36,555 nucleotides of DNA, from IMG/VR virus record IMGVR_UViG_3300020183_006548, positions 1 through 36,555 of that record. One strand, 5' to 3'. Origin of the DNA: a virus. The stretch's first letter is position 1; each line of letters begins with the position of its first letter. The position numbers and the translations under genes are program-made. The notes under the pieces are model-generated. The model saw nothing but the letters and a program-made list of their open reading frames with translations. It did not search any database and was not told where the DNA came from. This document shows positions 6,812 to 14,184 of this stretch, piece after piece.

Positions 6812-7525
6812 TTAATCCGGTTGTTCTTCTGTTGATCCTCCACCACCACCTTCTAATCCCTCTTCACCCGTTGCTGTCGAGTTTCCACCTAAATATTCAT
6901 TTTTATATTGATTCCAAGCCTTAGAAGTTCTTGGACCGAATTTACCATATCCTGATCCACGATTCAACTTCCCTTCTTTGAATCCTGTAGCCCATCCAGC
7001 TTTATTTGTATCGGCCCAATCTTGGAATTTTTTTACTCCTTCGATGTCTTTGAGTTCTGTTGGTATAGAAGGTTGTGTGCCTTTAGACTCTCCTGATTTT
7101 TCACCTGAACCTACACTTGAAAATTTCCACTCCCAGTATCTGCCGTTAGTTCCAGGAATACTGCCGGCCTCGGCATTCATACCAAGATTTTTGGCCCAGT
7201 CTTTCAAGTCCTGAGACTCTTTTGGATCATTCGCATTGATCATATCATAAAGAGCTTGACCAATCCCTACATTATATTTTTCTTTATATGCCTTTGCTAA
7301 TTTATCAAAGTTGGCTTTTGTTTTATAGTTTTGTAAGATTTTAATAACATTTGTTTCATTCGAGTTAAATTTTTTGACCTCATCGTTAATGTCTCTGATG
7401 TGGCCACTTATATCAATTTGCTCAACAATTTTAATATTCTCATTAAGGGTTTTCTTCGAATCATAATTCATTCTGAGTTTGATCAATTTCAAAGATTCTT
7501 CGGGTGTAAGTTTTTTATGATACAT
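6812..7525 (-). CDS. Virion-like protein with leader and C-terminal peptidoglycan-binding-like domain
   Basis: 237 residues. The leader (MYHKKLTPEESLKLIKLRM) is followed by TLNENIKIVEQ, a candidate LNE-N processing site near residue 27. The central part is helical. The region at about 160-215 (VKKFQDWADTNKAGW then GSGYGKFGPRTSKAWNQYK) has the look of a peptidoglycan-binding or cell-wall recognition module: a repeat of Trp/Gly and a GxFGPxT pattern as in PG_binding_1. The C-terminus is Gly/Glu rich. It has its own TATTTATA box 15 nt upstream. A tail or baseplate role is plausible but inferred. Confidence 0.8.
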   Translation of the reverse strand: MYHKKLTPEESLKLIKLRMNYDSKKTLNENIKIVEQIDISGHIRDINDEVKKFNSNETNVIKILQNYKTKANFDKLAKAYKEKYNVGIGQALYDMINANDPKESQDLKDWAKNLGMNAEAGSIPGTNGRYWEWKFSSVGSGEKSGESKGTQPSIPTELKDIEGVKKFQDWADTNKAGWATGFKEGKLNRGSGYGKFGPRTSKAWNQYKNEYLGGNSTATGEEGLEGGGGGSTEEQPD

Positions 7526-7540
7526 CGTAAAATTTTTATT

Positions 7541-7548
7541 ATAAATAT
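7541..7548 (-). promoter_or_regulatory. Candidate late promoter box (ATATTTAT)
   Basis: The minus strand reads ATATTTATA, 15 nt upstream of the start at 7525 and just past the stop of the gene ending at 7550. Confidence 0.45.
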
Positions 7549-7549
7549 C

Positions 7550-7843
7550 TCAAGGAACTGGATTTGCATGTCCTCTACTTGCTCCTGAGTCCCATTTATA
7601 TTTTGGATCGTTCATATATGTTTTTCCAAAATTTCGATCACTACTCCATTTATATTTAGGATCGTTCATATAACTTTTGCCGAATTTTCTACCTGATTCC
7701 CATTTTTTCATTGGAGATGCTGATGAAGTTGATCCACCTTGATCCGACCCTCCTGTTTTAGCATCTTGCTCTATCAACTCATCGTTTTGATTCATTGAAA
7801 ATTTGTTCAGAAAGTTAATTATGATATCAATATCCAAAACCAT
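7550..7843 (-). CDS. Small protein with 18-residue tandem repeats
   Basis: 97 residues. After a hydrophobic N-terminus (MVLDIDIIINFLNKF) and a Gly/Ser-rich linker there are two near-identical 18-residue repeats, each of the pattern KWxSxRxFGKxYMNDPKY (residues about 47-82). A partial third copy, KWDSGASRGHANPVP, closes the protein. RGxANP(V/I) endings after a KW start occur, as I recall, in other phage structural proteins. An internal Met17 (MNQNDELIEQ) is an alternative start. It is the first gene of the leftward virion operon and carries an ATATTTATT box 3 nt upstream. It may be a small decoration or tail component. Confidence 0.75.
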   Translation of the reverse strand: MVLDIDIIINFLNKFSMNQNDELIEQDAKTGGSDQGGSTSSASPMKKWESGRKFGKSYMNDPKYKWSSDRNFGKTYMNDPKYKWDSGASRGHANPVP

Positions 7844-7846
7844 GTA

Positions 7847-7855
7847 AATAAATAT
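7847..7855 (-). promoter_or_regulatory. Candidate late promoter box (ATATTTATT)
   Basis: The minus strand reads ATATTTATT, 3 nt before the ATG at 7843. If it is a promoter, the transcript would be leaderless or start inside the gene, which would favour the internal ATG at residue 17. Confidence 0.4.
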
Positions 7856-7890
7856 TTGTTGTTATGGAAAATGTTTCATATCTTCGAATT

Positions 7891-8433
7891 ATGAAAATTA
7901 AGATATTGTTTTTACTAGCCCTCGTATCATTATTTTTCGTCAGTTGTGAGAAATATGTTGCGGGAACAACTGTAACCCTGAGTGGAAAATATATGATCAA
8001 CAGGATAACAATGAAATCTGTTGATCAAAACACCACCACTGATTCAACCTACAGAATTGGTGATGTTTATATCGATACGAGTAGGAATGCTCCGGTGCCT
8101 TTCGATCGAATCCGAGTTGGGTATACATTTTTACACTTCGGGTATGATCTCATAAATTTAAGATATTTGGGTGTGAGTCAAACAGGTTCAGACCTGTGGG
8201 ATTTTAGATATCAAACATCTTATTGGATTTGGGGTAACAATCAATGGCAATCAGGTTATTTACAATTCTCTTACACCGATGTTTTAAAAACAAATGCTAG
8301 ACACACCCTCACTTTTCAAATAACAGAGGACAAATTGGAAAGTTTGGAACTCACAAGTAGTGGAATTTGGCCATCATATAAATTTGGTGAGAAAAAAATA
8401 ATGATTATCAATCTAACAAGAGTTGGTCCTTAA
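7891..8433 (+). CDS. Bacteroidota-type lipoprotein
   Basis: 180 residues from the internal ATG at 7891, which gives the signal MKIKILFLLALVSLFFVSC with the lipobox Cys at residue 19. A longer start at 7864 adds nine residues that spoil the signal. The mature part is rich in Tyr/Trp and predicted beta strands (IWGNNQWQSGYLQFSY), suggesting a lipocalin-like or small beta-barrel fold. No known family motif is seen. It is probably lipid anchored in the host envelope. Its stop codon overlaps by 4 nt with the stop of the convergent gene at 8430. Confidence 0.75.
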   Translation: MKIKILFLLALVSLFFVSCEKYVAGTTVTLSGKYMINRITMKSVDQNTTTDSTYRIGDVYIDTSRNAPVPFDRIRVGYTFLHFGYDLINLRYLGVSQTGSDLWDFRYQTSYWIWGNNQWQSGYLQFSYTDVLKTNARHTLTFQITEDKLESLELTSSGIWPSYKFGEKKIMIINLTRVGP

Positions 8434-8732
8434 AAAATTATCGCTTCAGGTAGTCTGTTGGGATTTACTAAAAAATACTCATTCAAGAAACTCACAAGCT
8501 CCTCCTCTTCCAATTCCACGTAATCCGATACATCGTTTCCTAAATCTTCTTCCTCATCAAAAAAGAAATCTATTGACTCAGTTTCTAACTCAAAACCATA
8601 GTCGGCGACCTCACTATACTCTATCACTACATTCCTAATATGCTCGTCAGTATCATCTATTGTCCTAAATGCAACCTCCAAAATGTTCGCTGAAGGCAAT
8701 ACCGAATAAGATACAATCTCCTTTATTTCCAT
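8430..8732 (-). CDS. Acidic protein of unknown function
   Basis: 100 residues from ATG 8732. A longer open frame reaches 9071 but would overlap the strongly coding oxygenase-like gene on the other strand, so the short start is preferred. The N-terminus has a beta-strand pattern (MEIKEIVSYSVLPSANILEV), and the C-terminal half is strongly acidic (FFFDEEEDLGNDVSDYVELE). No motif is recognised. It ends convergently with the lipoprotein, sharing the four bases TTAA as both stop codons. Confidence 0.65.
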   Translation of the reverse strand: MEIKEIVSYSVLPSANILEVAFRTIDDTDEHIRNVVIEYSEVADYGFELETESIDFFFDEEEDLGNDVSDYVELEEEELVSFLNEYFLVNPNRLPEAIIF

Positions 8733-8816
8733 AAACTTTTTATAAGAAATATTACAATATAATGTAAAAGTGTATTTCAAAAAAAAATTTTTACTATTAT
8801 ATTTTAAAAAAAAAGT

Positions 8817-9392
8817 ATGAAGATCAATTCGATTACAGTAGATGACTTCTACACAAATCCTTGGCAAGTAAGGGACTTTGCCCTCAAACAAGAATTTGCT
8901 GTTAGAGGAAACTATCCAGGACAGAGGACAATTTCTTTCATGAATGATAGCCTTAGAAATACAATACAGTCGATTGTTGGACCTCACGCTGGAAAAGTAA
9001 CCTTTTGGGGTGAAGATCAATATACAGGATCTTATCAATACACGATTGCAACCGACCGATCTTGGATTCATGCAGATTCTACGACCGATTGGGCAGGTGT
9101 TTGTTATTTAACACCAGATGCCCCTCTGTCTTCAGGAACAGGATTATTTAGACACAAAGAAACTGGTAGAAGATCATATGATTACAAAACTGAAAAACCT
9201 GAGGAAGCACAAGAAGCTTGGGATGAGTGTCAAGACATGACAAAATGGGAAATGGTAGATCGTGTTGGAAATATATTTAACCGACTAATCCTATACAGAG
9301 CAGATAACTTCCACGTCTCTTTAGACTATTTTGGGAAAAACATTTATGATGGAAGATTGTTTCAAGTTTTCTTTTTCAATACGGAATATTAA
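8817..9392 (+). CDS. 2OG-Fe(II) oxygenase-like protein (DUF6445-like)
   Basis: 191 residues. The layout matches a double-stranded beta-helix oxygenase: an HxD pair at His85-Asp87 (SWIHADSTT), a GTGLFRHK strand, a distal His166 in YRADNFHVS and Arg180 in GRLFQVFFFN, where the 2-oxoglutarate carboxylate would bind. This compact type is common in large phages and bacterial biosynthetic clusters; the substrate is unknown. It faces the neighbouring PKHD-type oxygenase at 9.8-10.4 kb. Its stop overlaps the convergent gene's stop by 4 nt. Assignment to DUF6445 is from memory. Confidence 0.7.
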   Translation: MKINSITVDDFYTNPWQVRDFALKQEFAVRGNYPGQRTISFMNDSLRNTIQSIVGPHAGKVTFWGEDQYTGSYQYTIATDRSWIHADSTTDWAGVCYLTPDAPLSSGTGLFRHKETGRRSYDYKTEKPEEAQEAWDECQDMTKWEMVDRVGNIFNRLILYRADNFHVSLDYFGKNIYDGRLFQVFFFNTEY

Positions 9393-9847
9393 TCAGGGAC
9401 TAATACTAAGTCAGGGTTCAGTCTTAACAAACCCTCAATAATTGACTCAAAACAATAACAATTATTTTGTGTATTGTGGAAGACTTTTCCTTGATGTATT
9501 ATCATCATTGTAGGAAGGAAAGAAATTCGCGGTATGCCCTTGACAAAATCTGTTCTGAAAATGTTTCTATTGTCGTACCCAAAATCCAACATAATATCCA
9601 CAGCATCTTTCATTTCTATTTCATAATAGTTTAAATTAACAAATTTCAACCATATCTCGAAAGGATCCGCATCGATTCCAGTAGATTCCTTTCTTTTTTC
9701 AATTGAGTTTATTGAAATAAATGTTGTCTGTAAATTTTGTATGTCGTCAATCAGGTGTAAAAGAAAAGTTTCATTTTCACGAATAATTTTCTTAAAGTCT
9801 TTGGATGAAATAACTTGTCTTATCTTAGTGGAGGTCCCGCTATCCAT
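9389..9847 (-). CDS. Possible thioredoxin-fold protein without CxxC
   Basis: 152 residues. The C-terminal part FLPTMMIIHQGKVFHNTQ resembles the cis-Pro strand and following beta turn of thioredoxin-like proteins (PT-hydrophobic-hydrophobic-x-x-x-G), with a preceding helix and strand. The CxxC catalytic pair is absent, so if the fold is right the protein is not a normal thioredoxin. It overlaps the upstream oxygenase gene by 28 nt on the same strand, indicating co-translation. Function unknown. Confidence 0.6.
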   Translation of the reverse strand: MDSGTSTKIRQVISSKDFKKIIRENETFLLHLIDDIQNLQTTFISINSIEKRKESTGIDADPFEIWLKFVNLNYYEIEMKDAVDIMLDFGYDNRNIFRTDFVKGIPRISFLPTMMIIHQGKVFHNTQNNCYCFESIIEGLLRLNPDLVLVPD

Positions 9848-10413
9848 GTTACTAAAGATTTTCTAATTCCTGTCAAAACAGGTGTGACTCTATGTAGTAC
9901 AAACGATGGAAAAATTATTACAGTGTTTTTTTCTTTAGGGCATTCTATCATTCCGTTACCTCCGTTGAGATTGAGTACTCCTCCTGTATATTCTGATGGA
10001 TCAGACAATTGAACTACAACTGAAATCTTTCTGTTTGCCATACCAGGCCCTACGTCGGTGTGCCAATCATAGTGACCACCTCCCCCATAATATGTGGTGT
10101 ATTGTAAACTATCATTGTATCCTAATAGATCAAAATTCCACATCGCATCATTTCCCTCAAAAACCAAAGTGGTCAATTTATTAAAAAGCCACATCGATTC
10201 TGAATCGGGCATAATCCAACCAATCTCACTTATTCTAGTATCTGAAATCTTACCTTCTTCTGTAACACCCCCCTTTTCTTTTTTAGTTTTTTCGCCAAGT
10301 AAATTTAGGTCCAAAAGTTCTACGGGGGTAAAAACGTTTGTAAAATAATAGTAGTTACTGTAATTTATATTGGAGTTTCTATGTCTTGAGATGAATGGGG
10401 TTGATTCATGCAT
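9820..10413 (-). CDS. PKHD-type 2OG-Fe(II) hydroxylase
   Basis: 197 residues. The core shows all ligands: His118 and Asp120 in GGHYDWHTDVG, distal His174 in FPSFVLHRVTPV and the 2OG-binding Arg184 in TGIRKSLVTW. The strand spacing (SVVVQLSDPSEYTGGVLNL) matches prolyl 4-hydroxylase/PiuC-like enzymes, which use O2 and 2-oxoglutarate to hydroxylate a protein or small-molecule target. Similar genes are frequent in T4-like phages of aquatic bacteria. It overlaps the next gene by 28 nt. The target is unknown. Confidence 0.92.
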   Translation of the reverse strand: MHESTPFISRHRNSNINYSNYYYFTNVFTPVELLDLNLLGEKTKKEKGGVTEEGKISDTRISEIGWIMPDSESMWLFNKLTTLVFEGNDAMWNFDLLGYNDSLQYTTYYGGGGHYDWHTDVGPGMANRKISVVVQLSDPSEYTGGVLNLNGGNGMIECPKEKNTVIIFPSFVLHRVTPVLTGIRKSLVTWIAGPPLR

Positions 10414-10473
10414 AATATTAATGTTTAATATCGAAAATATAATATTATTATTTTCAATAAGAAATATCTCACT

Positions 10474-11682
10474 ATGAAAAAAAGGATATTCGAAATAGAT
10501 TTATTGTCAAATTTTGAAAAAAACCCGTTGAGAAAATTCAATGAGTCAATCGAAACACTTTTTATAACTGATCAAGAAAATTTTACGAATAAAATAAACG
10601 AATCAATTTTTTATTTCGATAAAAAATATAATTTGACTCCTACGGATATTTTTATTGTTTCCAAACATACCGAGCCCTTTAGAATGAAAATGGAAAATTG
10701 GTATGTTGATCTTCTTTCAAACCCGTGTTTGTTAGTGTCTAATGATCATGGTTACTTTGAATGTGTTGGATACGTTTTTACATTTTCACATTTCCTCAGT
10801 AAAAAAAACCTCTTGGAGTGGGTAATCTCTGAATCAAAAAAAATTAATTCTATCAATATATCTCTTACTGAAACCGTAAGAGAAAAAACAAATGTAAAAT
10901 TTATAGAACCAAAAGTTTATGATTGTTTTGTGTTCAACGATGAATTTAATATTTTAGATTTGAGATTAGAACTTCTTAATGACAAAGTAGATAAGTTTAT
11001 AATTGTAGAATCGAAACAAACTCACTCAGGGAAATTCAAGCCAGCATTTTTCGACCTCAACAAACATTTATATGAAAAATATTCAGATAAAATATCCCAC
11101 ATTGTTATTGAAAAATTCCCCGAGAAGATTCTTTATCAACCAAGTGAAATAGATGTTCCCGAAGATCTTCACATACATTGGTTTAGAGAGAATTTTCAGA
11201 GAAATGAAATCTTGAGGTCTCTCCATAGATTTAATTTGAATCCTGATGATATGATTCTGATTTCAGACTTGGACGAGATTCCTGATCCACAAAAACTTGA
11301 TATGTTCCTAAATTCAATACCTCAGGATGATTATGGGTTTCAATTACAAAAATGGTGTATTTGGGATTTTGATAGATATCATAATGGTTATTGGCCAGGT
11401 ACCGCAGCCGTTAGATGGAAGACGTTGTTAAAAACAACTCCACAAGAAATAAGAAAAAATCGATATTCTTTAGATAAATTTCACAGTGATAATTTATGCG
11501 GATGGCATTGCTCTTGGTTCGGGGGTATCGATGTTGTAATGAATAAGTTGAGTTCCTTTGCTCATCAAGAACTCAGAGATATGGTAAGAGAGGATGTGGA
11601 AAATAAAATGACCATGAATTTAGATATCCATGGTCATAAATTAATTTATGATAAAGAAGGTTATAGACCTTTTATTAAATAA
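10474..11682 (+). CDS. GT17-like glycosyltransferase with extra N-terminal domain
   Basis: 402 residues. Residues about 148-400 match glycosyltransferase family 17 (relatives of the eukaryotic bisecting GlcNAc transferase): VYDCFVFNDEFNILDLRLEL, FIIVESKQTHSGK, RENFQRNEILR, the acidic nucleotide-sugar motif ILISDLDEIPDP (near 261-272), and CGWHCSWFGG. Residues 1-145 form a separate alpha/beta-looking domain that I do not recognise. The product is probably cytosolic, acting on a host or phage glycan. The neighbours are oxygenases, and a carbamoyltransferase lies 5 kb away, suggesting a glycan-decoration theme. Its end overlaps the convergent gene by 8 nt. Confidence 0.85.
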   Translation: MKKRIFEIDLLSNFEKNPLRKFNESIETLFITDQENFTNKINESIFYFDKKYNLTPTDIFIVSKHTEPFRMKMENWYVDLLSNPCLLVSNDHGYFECVGYVFTFSHFLSKKNLLEWVISESKKINSINISLTETVREKTNVKFIEPKVYDCFVFNDEFNILDLRLELLNDKVDKFIIVESKQTHSGKFKPAFFDLNKHLYEKYSDKISHIVIEKFPEKILYQPSEIDVPEDLHIHWFRENFQRNEILRSLHRFNLNPDDMILISDLDEIPDPQKLDMFLNSIPQDDYGFQLQKWCIWDFDRYHNGYWPGTAAVRWKTLLKTTPQEIRKNRYSLDKFHSDNLCGWHCSWFGGIDVVMNKLSSFAHQELRDMVREDVENKMTMNLDIHGHKLIYDKEGYRPFIK

Positions 11683-12130
11683 CTTTCATTCTTTGGAACA
11701 TTTCCATAATTGTCGTCCTTTCTAACTCTAGTGATTCAGAAATTTCTTCATCCATACCCTCGTAAGTGTCGGTTTCATTGTCCGCACCTCCAACATAATC
11801 AAATTCAGCGGAGGGATTTAAATCCTCAACATCATCCAAATCCTCTTCTTGTGATGTTAGTTCTTCCAAATTCTCCATTTCATTTCCACATTGTTCACAC
11901 TTTTCTTGTTCTTCAATTTGTTCGTGTATTTTGGTGTTAGTGTATTCTTTAACCTCACCCTTGCTATTGATAGTAACACCCATTTTATCATTTGCAAAAT
12001 CTTGAACGTATAATGTTTGAGGATTCTTAGATTCCCAACCCATAGTTCTAAGTCCGTCATACGGTTTTTTATGTTGATCCAAAATGTTCTGTCTTTCGGA
12101 GTCTGTAACATTGAAAAAATATGCTGGCAT
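11675..12130 (-). CDS. Virion-like acidic protein with zinc-knuckle
   Basis: 151 residues. The N-terminus (VTDSERQNILDQHKKPYDGL) belongs to a leader type (T-E/D-S-E-R-x-x-I-L-x-x-H) that I recall at the start of many proteins of Bacteroidota T4-like phages. Then comes a CEQCG half-knuckle near residue 78, a long acidic stretch (residues 86-130) and a C-terminal amphipathic helix (LERTTIMEMFQRMKVI). It has a CTATTTATA box 13 nt upstream. A structural or scaffold role is possible, but no function is known. Confidence 0.75.
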   Translation of the reverse strand: MPAYFFNVTDSERQNILDQHKKPYDGLRTMGWESKNPQTLYVQDFANDKMGVTINSKGEVKEYTNTKIHEQIEEQEKCEQCGNEMENLEELTSQEEDLDDVEDLNPSAEFDYVGGADNETDTYEGMDEEISESLELERTTIMEMFQRMKVI

Positions 12131-12143
12131 ATATTATTTTTTT

Positions 12144-12152
12144 TATAAATAG
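12144..12152 (-). promoter_or_regulatory. Candidate late promoter box (CTATTTATA)
   Basis: The minus strand reads CTATTTATA, 13 nt upstream of the ATG at 12130. Confidence 0.4.
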
Positions 12153-12256
12153 TTTGTATTTGAAAAATAAATAATTTTTTTCCACCCACATTCTTGATTT
12201 ACTAGATGAATTTCGGTATCAAGTATCTCAAGCTGGTAAAAATAATTTGAAATTCT

Positions 12257-12288
12257 TTTGACCTTACGAATGAAGTAGATTAAATTTG
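12257..12288 (+). promoter_or_regulatory. Bacteroidota-type promoter of the umuD-like gene
   Basis: TTTG at 12257-12260, a 20-nt spacer and TAAATTTG at 12281-12288 match the Bacteroidota -33/-7 consensus. The ATG follows only 4 nt later (12293), so the transcript is probably leaderless. No obvious LexA-type operator palindrome is visible. Confidence 0.75.
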
Positions 12289-12292
12289 TAAC

Positions 12293-12604
12293 ATGTTACA
12301 ATCATCATTAGATGTAAAAACAAGAACCACTGGTTTTGCTTCTCCTGCTGAAACTTATGTATCAAAAAGATTAGATCTCAACGAATTAATAGTAGAGGAC
12401 GTTTACTCAACCTTCTACCTAAAATATAAAGGTCCCTCCACTCTCGGTATTACGACTGATAGTATCTTGGTAGTTTCTAAAGCCGATGATCCTGAAGTGG
12501 GGGATCTTTGTGTTTTAACAGAATCCAACCATTTCAAGGTTAGGAAGTTTTCAGGACAATCAAACGTCTTTGGAAAAATTACATGGGTTCTGTCTCCTAA
12601 ATAA
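12293..12604 (+). CDS. umuD: Shortened UmuD-like protein
   Basis: 103 residues, against 139 in E. coli UmuD. TGFASPAETYVSKRLDLNEL (residues 13-32) matches the UmuD segment that begins at its self-cleavage site, so the part normally cut off is reduced to 13 residues. The catalytic Ser appears kept (Ser49 in KGPST, aligning with Ser60 in GDSM), but the catalytic Lys97 aligns with Arg84 (FKVRKF). About 25 residues before the last strand (NVFGKITWVLSPK) are missing. I infer that it acts as a ready-made UmuD'-like partner of the UmuC at 19.9 kb, which is not adjacent. The Ser/Lys alignment is by eye. Confidence 0.8.
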   Translation: MLQSSLDVKTRTTGFASPAETYVSKRLDLNELIVEDVYSTFYLKYKGPSTLGITTDSILVVSKADDPEVGDLCVLTESNHFKVRKFSGQSNVFGKITWVLSPK

Positions 12605-12615
12605 ATTTTTTTTAT

Positions 12616-12623
12616 TACCTTTG
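12616..12623 (+). promoter_or_regulatory. Bacteroidota-type -7 box
   Basis: TACCTTTG, an exact TAnnTTTG match and identical to the box of the umuC unit, lies 5 nt before the ATG at 12629. No TTTG is found at the usual upstream distance, so it is either weak or activator dependent. Confidence 0.45.
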
Positions 12624-12628
12624 TTGTG

Positions 12629-13282
12629 ATGATAAAAATAGACTACGATACAAACGTATGGGTCACCTCCGACACGCATTACCATCACAAAAACATATGT
12701 CGTGGTGTAACGAACTGGAGAACGATTGAAGGTAAAATTCCTGTCAACCAAACCCGCGATTTCCCTGACCTTGACAGAATGGATGCAACAATTGTCAATA
12801 ACCTGAACAAAGTTGTTGGTCAAGATGATATTCTAATACATTTAGGTGATTGGTCATTTGGTGGATTTGAAAAAATACTTGAGTTCTCGGGTAGATTAGT
12901 TTGTAAAAATATTCACTTGATCCTCGGAAACCACGACAATCACATCGAAAAAAACCGCGAGGGATGTCAGGGATTATTCATGAGCACTAGTAACTATAAT
13001 ACACTCGAGTACGGACAATTTAAATTACGCTTGATGCACTACCCAATATCATCTTGGGATGGTTTAGCAAAGGGTGTAATGCACTTACACGGTCACTGTC
13101 ACCTTAAAACACAATTTCGTTTTGGTATGGGACAAAGAATGGATGTTGGTATGGATGGTCATCCTGAATTTAGGCCCTATAATTTAAAAACTGAAGTGAT
13201 ACCTATGTTACGGCATAGAGAAAAACTATCTGAGATGCAAAAAGATCATCACATTGAACAACTTCTAAAAATAGACCAATGA
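12629..13282 (+). CDS. Metallophosphoesterase (calcineurin-like)
   Basis: 217 residues from the ATG at 12629 (a GTG one codon earlier is possible). All five metal-site motifs are present in order: TSDTHYHH (DxH), LGDWSFGG (GD), LGNHDNH (GNHD/E), LMHYPI (His) and HLHGHCH (GHxH). The size and spacing fit the small single-domain phage/bacterial phosphoesterase group related to YfcE-type enzymes. The substrate (cyclic nucleotide, phosphorylated end or protein) cannot be told from sequence. It overlaps the next gene by ATGA, so the two are translationally coupled. Confidence 0.93.
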   Translation: MIKIDYDTNVWVTSDTHYHHKNICRGVTNWRTIEGKIPVNQTRDFPDLDRMDATIVNNLNKVVGQDDILIHLGDWSFGGFEKILEFSGRLVCKNIHLILGNHDNHIEKNREGCQGLFMSTSNYNTLEYGQFKLRLMHYPISSWDGLAKGVMHLHGHCHLKTQFRFGMGQRMDVGMDGHPEFRPYNLKTEVIPMLRHREKLSEMQKDHHIEQLLKIDQ

Positions 13283-13686
13283 AAAATCTTTACTTAGTAA
13301 GGGGTTTACCAGGCCCTGATAAATCTACCGTTGCCAGATCTTTAGGTAAACCATGGCAAATTTTTGAAGTAGACCAATTTTTTATTAAAGACAAAACCCA
13401 TAATTTAGATCCTACAAAATTACAGGAGGCTCACAATTTGTGTAAAAGAAAAATTGCACATTGGATGCATCCGAGTATTTTTGGATGGATTTTTTTTCGT
13501 AATATTATCGTGTCAAATACTTTTATACAAGACTCTGAAATGAGATTTTATCGAATAGTGGCAAAAAAATATGGATACAAAATACACACGATAATCGTAG
13601 AAAGTCCTAATGTAGAACAAAATGTTCATGGTACATCTGAGGAAAAGATAGACCTGACCAAAAACAGATTTCAAATTAAACTTTAA
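13279..13686 (+). CDS. P-loop kinase-like protein (N4BP2L-like) with altered Walker A
   Basis: 135 residues, a normal length for the small phage family that I recall as N4BP2-like kinases. Expected landmarks are present: LVRGLPG at the start, EVDQFF after the first helix, IIVSNTFIQ (Walker B-like strand plus Thr), an IIVES strand and NVHGTSEEKI...RFQIKL at the end. The Walker A is GLPGPDKST where the family has GLPGSGKST: Ser-Gly is replaced by Pro-Asp, which should hurt ATP binding. The ATG overlaps the phosphoesterase stop. It is either an inactive relic, a sequencing error or a repurposed protein. Confidence 0.75.
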   Translation: MKNLYLVRGLPGPDKSTVARSLGKPWQIFEVDQFFIKDKTHNLDPTKLQEAHNLCKRKIAHWMHPSIFGWIFFRNIIVSNTFIQDSEMRFYRIVAKKYGYKIHTIIVESPNVEQNVHGTSEEKIDLTKNRFQIKL

Positions 13687-13696
13687 AATACAAAAA

Positions 13697-13909
13697 ATGC
13701 AAACACTACTTTTCAACACAACAACAAAATCAGTTAAACTCTATGATGGACCATCTGCGAGTGGGACTATACTATTAGAATTAGAAAATACACCAACAGT
13801 GAAAATTCTTGATGGTTATTATGAAGTTATGCAAAGAGATCAATTCGAAAAACAACTACCTGTATTGAGATTAGGTATTCAATCCACCAATATGATTATT
13901 AAAAAATAG
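13697..13909 (+). CDS. Small conserved phage protein
   Basis: 70 residues with a beta-rich pattern: MQTLLFNTTTKSVKLYDGP, then TVKILDGYYEVMQ and PVLRLGIQSTNMIIKK. The ending PVLRxxIxxTNMxI is one that I associate with a short gene recurring in T4-like phages of aquatic Bacteroidota. No function is known. It lies 10 nt downstream of the kinase-like gene in the same rightward unit. Confidence 0.7.
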   Translation: MQTLLFNTTTKSVKLYDGPSASGTILLELENTPTVKILDGYYEVMQRDQFEKQLPVLRLGIQSTNMIIKK

Positions 13910-13983
13910 TATCAGTATCATAATACATGTTATGTGTTAATGTAACTCGGTATTTTTAAAACATTATGTAAAAAACGAAAATC

Positions 13984-14184
13984 ATGAAAATAGAGCTTGA
14001 AAAAATAATTGAAAATAATATTGTTCATCACATACTTTTAGACAGACAATCGGTTGAAAAATGTGTTGAGGAATCTTATAATTTAGGTGTTAACGATGTG
14101 TTGGGTTGGTTATCTAAAATGGATTATCTTTGCAACAACATAGGGTACATTATCGAAGAATGGAACAATAAACATTTGTCATGA
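13984..14184 (+). CDS. Small protein of unknown function
   Basis: 66 residues, predicted all-helical with no Cys motif or signal (MKIELEKIIENNIVHHILLD ... IIEEWNNKHLS). It is preceded by a 74-nt non-coding gap with no clear promoter and overlaps the next ORF by ATGA. It is therefore the first of three coupled genes: this one, a 55-aa gene and thymidylate synthase. Confidence 0.65.
   Translation: MKIELEKIIENNIVHHILLDRQSVEKCVEESYNLGVNDVLGWLSKMDYLCNNIGYIIEEWNNKHLS

Noticed and set aside
8733-9071. Long N-terminal extension of the acidic protein
   Set aside because: It would lie fully antisense to the first third of the oxygenase-like gene, which has much better coding evidence.
11857-12189. 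Leftward 110-aa open frame
   Set aside because: It is the frame-shifted shadow of the zinc-knuckle virion-like gene at 11675-12130.
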